Source of the DNA: Blakeslea trispora | Taxonomy: Eukaryota > Mucoromycota > Mucoromycetes > Mucorales > Choanephoraceae | Assembly (NCBI GenBank): GCA_025331445.1 | Contig: JAIWNE010000019.1 | Location: 1-64,000, forward strand | Length of the DNA: 64,000 nucleotides | Reading direction: 5' to 3' | Shown here: piece by piece, positions 59,396 to 64,000 of the stretch | Layout of the letters: each line of letters starts with the position of its first letter | Position numbering within the stretch: the stretch's first letter is position 1 | Notes under the pieces: generated by a model | The model's database searches: none | What the model was told of the DNA's origin: nothing | What the model saw: only the letters and a program-made list of their open reading frames with translations | Made by a program: the position numbers and the translations under genes

Positions 59396-59705
59396 GGGGG
59401 GTTCAGTTCTTCACAAATCCCATCACAAGTTTTTTATCACAAATTGAGTTTTAAACTAACCAATAAAAGTGATTGTGATGGAAATCCTAAATTTGTGGGA
59501 GGTTTTTCCATTACAAAATTCGACAATCACCACAAAATTGGAGTTCGAACTTTTAATGGATAGGTTTTTAAGCAAAAAATATTTGTGAAAGGAATTTTAG
59601 GGTCACTCATTTCTTAAACGATTTAATTGATTTGATAGGCTCATTTTTAAAACTCAATTTGTAATGAAAAACTTGTGATGGGATTTGTGAAGAACTGAAC
59701 CCCCC
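59396..59705. mobile_element. MITE nested in the Tc1/mariner element
   Basis: A 310-bp non-coding element begins GGGGGGTTCAGTTCTTCACA and ends with its inverted copy. The terminal inverted repeats extend about 60 bp with only two or three mismatches. TA flanks both sides (59394-59395 and 59706-59707). Its ends differ from those of the surrounding transposon, so it belongs to another TA-targeting family. It lies 157 bp after the transposase stop codon and does not break the gene. Confidence 0.9.
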
Positions 59706-59764
59706 TAATGTGTATCTTGAGAAAACTCAAAACGGAGCGGGGCGATAATTTTTGGACATATCTC

Positions 59765-60121
59765 TACCAGTGTAATGGAAGCACATTGAAAAATCAAGTC
59801 ATCTGCAAATCAATAGCTCACCGATTGGACCAGACAACATTAATTAGGTAGTTAGGGCTAGTTTTCATTAAAACAACATAGTATACTATACGCGCTTTAT
59901 ACTTGGAATGCTTTAAAATCATTTGATCAAGACATACATTTCAACTTGTAAATCGAAGAGATAAAAAGCAATCGTCACCAGCACCAGGCTTAACTGACCA
60001 AGTAAAAGGGAGAACTTTCTTAAGATTGTAAATCCGCTGTCGATAAATCATTTTTGTTCTTTTTCTTTTGTTTTTTTCTCACTCTCTTTTTCTGCATAAT
60101 CCTTTCTTTTTTAAGAGAAAT
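59765..60121. other. Intergenic, right flank of the Tc1/mariner insertion
   Basis: About 360 bp, AT-rich, ending in a CT-rich leader (60056-60110) before the next start codon. Nothing else was recognised. Confidence 0.55.
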
Positions 60122-61392
60122 ATGACACTTCGAAGCAAAAAAGTTCACCATAAGCCTGTTTATGATAAAGTCAAATATCATCGACCAGAGACTTCTGATA
60201 ATAAATTTGCTTCGACCAATAGATGGCGCTCCACGGAAAGGGCTGCGTCTCTCTTGGGTTATTGCTTGGGTAAATGAATCCATCACTTTTATATCATTAA
60301 ATATTCAAGTTTTTTTTATTTGATTTTCTATTTCGTTTTTCTCCATCCTCTCTAGATGTACTTATGATGACTTTGGTTATACTAAAGCCTCTTCTGTCAC
60401 TGTTTGCAGCAGCAGCTATCTGTATAGGACTAGCGAGTTTTATCTATCAATATTGCCATGACCTTATTCTCGATACTATTTGCCCTATGACTCTGATAAG
60501 TTCACATATTCCAGCATGCAAAAACTATGATACAACTGTTCCAGATTTCACTCATTTTGTCAAGTTACAAGAGTCATTGTATGATGGCATGCTTCAGTCT
60601 AGTGCTGATTCTATATCTGCTTTAGAACTCAAACAAGCTGAACTTGCCACACGCGATCTACAGGCAATGGTCAAGTACTCTAACCTTTTGAATCACGACT
60701 TATTGGACTCTAAGCTGGGTGATTACATTGGTCGTTCGCGTCGATTTGGGCGAGACATACAAAGCCTACAGGCACAGACAAGGGGCGTGATTGATAATTT
60801 GATTACTTATAATACGTACACTTTGCGAAAATTATCTGAATTCAATTCAAAGAGATCAAGTCGACAGGATTTGAGAGCACTTTATGAATATGCCATGACT
60901 TTGGTTGAAAAGGAAGCCAAAAGGCTCATTTTGACCATTGAGAAGGCGCAGGGATCTTTAGATTCGTTAGAAGAGGATCTTTACTCAATTCATGAGATAT
61001 CCATACAAGAGCAAGTCTATCAAAAAAAAGAAAAGCCTGATGTCTTTACAGACCTTATCAACCAATTGTCAGGAAAGGGTCTACGTCGACCCTTGGTGGA
61101 GGAAAACCTGGCCTTGTTAGTCAAGTTTGACTCACAAAGAAGTAAGGCAGCACAGCGCTTAATGGTCATGCTAGACCGTATGGAAGCATTTCAAATGGAT
61201 CTTGAAGAACTTCGTTCTCAAGTCATAGCACCTATTCTTATCCCTGATACTATACCACTTGAGATGCATATCGAAAATATTGGAAAGGCAATTGAAAGAC
61301 TCAAGACAGGCAAAGTAATCAACTGGGAGGATTCACAATCCACTCAGGGTATTGAGACTTCTGCCGCTACATCCTCTTTGTCCGAGAATTAA
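60122..61392 (+). CDS. Uncharacterised membrane-anchored coiled-coil protein (394 aa)
   Basis: Two exons (60122-60269 and 60356-61392) join in phase across a GT-AG intron. The N-terminus MTLRSKKVHHKPVYDKVKYH is basic. One hydrophobic region (about residues 50-76, MTLVILKPLLSLFAAAAICI then GLASFIYQYC) is probably a transmembrane or hairpin segment near the N-terminus. The rest is helical, with heptads (ELKQAELATRDLQAMVKYSN, AKRLILTIEKAQGSLDSLEE). The overall plan, a basic tip, one membrane span and a long coiled coil, recalls proteins of the nuclear envelope or ER. I recognise no family. It may be restricted to this fungal lineage. Confidence 0.82.
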
Positions 61393-61657
61393 AAGTTGAT
61401 CGAGAACATACCCATGAATCAAGTACATAAACACATAGAGTCGAGAAGCAGAAATAAATTAGTTTAAACTGTTGGGCCTTGAAGACAATGAGAACTTAAA
61501 GTGACAAAGATCAAAGTATATATCAACATGTTGAGTATTTTCCTTTAGGCTAAAATTAAATGTTTTGACAGCATTTGATTGAAGGGGAACCTTCTTTTTT
61601 TTTCCTCTCTGATTAAAAAAAAAACATCGCTTTTTTTGAATAATAAAAAAAAAGCAA

Positions 61658-63349
61658 ATGAATCGATCTCTGTCCAGAGTAATTGCTACTTCAAGACACT
61701 GTAGATCTACACGTGTCTCCAATAGACAGATGGCTCGCTTGACTGCTCCTAGCATACTTTTACCTACAGCAAACTTTTGTAAACAAAATCAGATCCACTC
61801 ACCAAACTATCAACAGAAATTTTGGAACAGTACGATCCCGCATCAACAGAACGAAGCACAGTCAGAACAAATACTGGGTGACTGTCCAGGTTGTGGAGCA
61901 CCCTTTCAGAAAGTAGATCCTCAAAAGCCAGGGTACTTGACAGATCGTCTTGCTGATTCGAACAAAAAACAAAAGAAAATACAAAATAAAAGTTTTTCGG
62001 ATAAAGACTATAAAGCAGCACTTGAACAACTTGATCCCGAGATCCGTGCGTTATTGGAAGGCCCCGAAACACAAGAGGAAATTGTGAAGGCCGAAAAGGA
62101 TCGAAGACCAGAAAGAGCAGTATGTCAACGTTGTTATACCCTTCAGCACCATAATGCACCTACAACTGAATCTGGCCCTGACTTTCTAAGGGCTTCACAA
62201 CAGTATGGATCACTTGAATTTCTTAAGACGAAGCAAGATCCTTTAGTAGTTGCTGTTCTGGATGTGACTGATTTACCTGCATCACTAGGCCATCTACCTG
62301 AACTTCTTGCCAAGAATCCAGGTACTCGAGTGATGATAGCCGCCAACAAGATAGACGTTTTACCTGCCTCTGCTAGACGACATGAGCAGCGCATCAGAGA
62401 CTGGATTGTTCATCATGTAAAGCTGTTAGGCCTACCAACACAACAAATAAGCTCTGTTACGCTGATCAGTGCCAAAAAGGGCTGGGGCATCCCAACTCTC
62501 ATGCGTAAAATGGATAAAGAGAGAAGGCCTACAGATGACATCTACCTTGTTGGTTGTACCAATGTAGGTAAATCAGCATTAGTCAATCAATTCATGTCTC
62601 AAATCCGAGGCACATTGGATGCAGCAGGGCGTCAGTTCAAAGCCCAGTTAAAGTCCAAATACAAGATCACGAGCTCTGCTGTTCCTGGCACAACGATGGG
62701 CACCATCAAAGTACCTTTGCATGCGCTAGGCATGAGTGAATCTCCTGATGGTTGGGAAAAAAAGCGCTTCGTGACGCGGGAGCGATACCTTGTAGATACT
62801 CCCGGTATCATCAATGATCAACAACTCATCCATCTATTACCTTATGACGAACAAAAGCAGTTGGTGAATCAAAAGGAATTGAAACCTGTCACATTTAAGC
62901 TTGAGCCAGGTAAATCATTGATCTTGAAGCCTCTGGTTCGCATTGATCTGTTGGAATCAAGCAATCCCGTCCTCTTGACTCTTTTCAGTCCATTAGCACC
63001 CCATCTGACTCGAACTGAAAAGCTGCCTGCAGCACAAGCATTAGAACCAAGTCATGCTCGACTTGTTAAAGATCAGCGTGTAGTTAAGACAGATCTTTTA
63101 GAACCTCTGGATGAAATTGTGAAAGTACGAGGAATACACCCATCTCATGCTTCTGTCGACTTTAGTTTTGCTGGTGTTGGATGGGTTTCTTTGACAGGTG
63201 AATTTGATAGGGCTAAATTCCGTATCTGGTTACCTAAAAATGTAGATCCATATCAGGTATTTAAAATGCGTGATCCGCCTTTCTTACCATACGAGTACAG
63301 AGGCTCTGTTAGAAAGTTTTTTGGTTCTGGTGAGAGAACACGCAAGTAA
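61658..63349 (+). CDS. GEP3: Mitochondrial circularly permuted GTPase (Gep3/NOA1, YqeH family)
   Basis: This single-exon gene encodes 563 residues. The N-terminal 60 residues are Arg/Ser/Gln-rich with few acidic residues, suggesting a mitochondrial presequence. A treble-clef zinc region follows: CPGCGAPFQ near 76 and CQRCYTLQHH near 156. GTPase motifs come in permuted order: NKID (G4, about 230), SAK (about 271), GCTNVGKSA (G1, about 299), VPGTTMG (G2, about 342) and DTPG (G3, about 380). Gep3/Mtg3 and bacterial YqeH act in small ribosomal subunit assembly; human NOA1 supports mitochondrial translation. The C-terminal domain is the YqeH-type one (SVDFSFAGVGWVSLTG). The start follows an A-rich leader. 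Confidence 0.93.
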   Translation: MNRSLSRVIATSRHCRSTRVSNRQMARLTAPSILLPTANFCKQNQIHSPNYQQKFWNSTIPHQQNEAQSEQILGDCPGCGAPFQKVDPQKPGYLTDRLADSNKKQKKIQNKSFSDKDYKAALEQLDPEIRALLEGPETQEEIVKAEKDRRPERAVCQRCYTLQHHNAPTTESGPDFLRASQQYGSLEFLKTKQDPLVVAVLDVTDLPASLGHLPELLAKNPGTRVMIAANKIDVLPASARRHEQRIRDWIVHHVKLLGLPTQQISSVTLISAKKGWGIPTLMRKMDKERRPTDDIYLVGCTNVGKSALVNQFMSQIRGTLDAAGRQFKAQLKSKYKITSSAVPGTTMGTIKVPLHALGMSESPDGWEKKRFVTRERYLVDTPGIINDQQLIHLLPYDEQKQLVNQKELKPVTFKLEPGKSLILKPLVRIDLLESSNPVLLTLFSPLAPHLTRTEKLPAAQALEPSHARLVKDQRVVKTDLLEPLDEIVKVRGIHPSHASVDFSFAGVGWVSLTGEFDRAKFRIWLPKNVDPYQVFKMRDPPFLPYEYRGSVRKFFGSGERTRK

Positions 63350-63412
63350 ATTTGTAAATAAATAGACACACACATAAAATAAAAACCAATATGTAAATCA
63401 TCTTATTAAAAA

Positions 63413-64000
63413 TCATTTAGAACATAAAACTCGAGCTTTTTCTAATATTTCAACACGTGCACCATACATGATGAATGGTGGGCAAACGCACAATTGAATG
63501 GTACCAGATGTCTGACCATCTTCATCCACCATTGTCTTGGGGTCAAATGGTTCTGATCCTTCACCTACAGCAGCAGCAGCAATTTCTACTTCTTGTCCGC
63601 GCATAGCATAACCTATATGAGAAGCATGTTCCACCATGGCTTTCAACATGGCTGAATATTGTTTTGTTGTGTCTTTTTCTTTTTGGTCATGTTGTTCAAT
63701 AAAGGGAAAGGCTTTCAAGAGCGAAGTGTATAGCGATGTATACATACGCTTGTTTAACTTTTGGATTTCCTGCTGAATATCCGAACCAGGGACATTTCCA
63801 GAGACAACTACTTTAGCTATTTCCTGTCTTAATCTTGTGCAAAAACTAGGGTCATAATGTTCAAACCACATTTGTAGCTGTGTATAGGGCTGCGAAATTC
63901 GAAGGCCTGTGAAAGCATTGTAGTTCATGCTCTGTACCAGCACATCCATGAGGAACTTTTCTGTAAGCATTTCAATGCGTTTTTGAGGTAAAGGATCACC
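63413..64000 (-). CDS. Conserved-looking protein of unknown function, 5' end outside the window
   Basis: The frame ends at LEKARVLCSK (stop near 63413) and remains open to the window edge; residues GDPLPQKRIE precede the Met at 63970. At least 195 residues are present. Segments such as YNAFTGLRISQPYTQLQMWF, NVPGSDIQQEIQKLNKRMYT and the hydrophobic-aromatic C-terminal block QLCVCPPFIMYGARVEI look structured and soluble. I recognise no family or motif. It converges on the GEP3 gene, with 63 bp between stop codons. Confidence 0.7.
   Translation of the reverse strand, partial: GDPLPQKRIEMLTEKFLMDVLVQSMNYNAFTGLRISQPYTQLQMWFEHYDPSFCTRLRQEIAKVVVSGNVPGSDIQQEIQKLNKRMYTSLYTSLLKAFPFIEQHDQKEKDTTKQYSAMLKAMVEHASHIGYAMRGQEVEIAAAAVGEGSEPFDPKTMVDEDGQTSGTIQLCVCPPFIMYGARVEILEKARVLCSK

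Larger units (their letters stand above)
57749..59764 (+). mobile_element. Tc1/mariner (IS630-like) transposon with perfect 21-bp terminal inverted repeats
   Basis: The left end GAGATATGTCCAAAAATTATC (57749-57769) is exactly repeated in inverted orientation at 59744-59764. Both ends are flanked by the dinucleotide TA (57747-57748 and 59765-59766), the hallmark target-site duplication of this superfamily. Inside lies a DDE transposase gene on the plus strand. The 2,016-bp length includes a nested 310-bp MITE near the right end, so the element itself would be about 1.7 kb, typical for the superfamily. Confidence 0.92.

Noticed and set aside
59525..59560. tRNA B-box-like GTTCGAAC
   Set aside because: It lies inside the MITE, with no A box or cloverleaf around it. 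No tRNA gene could be found anywhere in the window.

Overview
The window is nuclear DNA of a fungus, most likely an early-diverging one (Mucoromycota, probably Mucorales). It is AT-rich, full of homopolymer and CT tracts, and its genes carry many short GT-AG introns, mostly about 40-60 nt. Fungal markers (DASH subunit Ask1, a Mig1/CreA-type zinc-finger repressor, a FAP1/NF-X1 protein, a mitochondrial Gep3/NOA1 GTPase) sit beside genes usually missing from yeasts (Integrator subunit 7, SMN, DHX34, an Aven-like protein). That mix is why I favour a basal fungus over an ascomycete or basidiomycete. The assignment is inference; no marker RNA gene was seen.

Layout. 1-3.6 kb: a Mutator-like (MULE) transposase gene on the minus strand with WRKY/GCM1-like, DDE, SWIM and OTU-protease regions. 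It is cut off by a perfect 130-bp inverted repeat at the window start. 3.6-5.3 kb: no gene seen. 5.3-13.6 kb: a coiled-coil protein, ribosomal protein uL16 and a many-exon DHX34 helicase. 13.6-19.8 kb: gene-poor, with tandem repeats and possible decayed sequence. 19.8-29.6 kb: thaumatin-like protein, Gag-like debris, Aven-like protein, mitochondrial pyrophosphatase, CCDC25/Jlp2, NOL12/Rrp17, Ask1 and an F-box protein. 30.6-35.2 kb: Atg7 and the Mig1/CreA-like factor. 35.2-39.1 kb: gene-poor and rich in homopolymers. 39.1-46.7 kb: Rab escort protein, Yif1, an MFS transporter and a secreted subtilase. 46.7-48.6 kb: nothing but a tiny ORF with a poly(A) tract. 48.6-57.3 kb: ZFAND2, INTS7, SMN and NF-X1/FAP1. 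57.7-59.8 kb: a complete Tc1/mariner-type transposon with TA target duplications and a 310-bp MITE nested inside it. 60.1-64 kb: an unknown membrane coiled-coil protein, the Gep3/NOA1 GTPase and one gene running off the window.

How the genes fit together. Most are unlinked housekeeping genes packed in alternating divergent and convergent pairs with gaps of 30-200 bp. Two pairs look functionally meaningful. INTS7 (snRNA 3'-end processing) and SMN (snRNP assembly) are transcribed divergently from a 108-bp gap. Rab escort protein and Yif1 (Rab-dependent ER-Golgi traffic) converge with only 37 bp between their stop codons. The most unusual material is the OTU-bearing MULE, the snRNA-biogenesis gene pair and the nested transposon. 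Exon boundaries were assigned by eye from splice consensus and family similarity, so individual junctions may be off.
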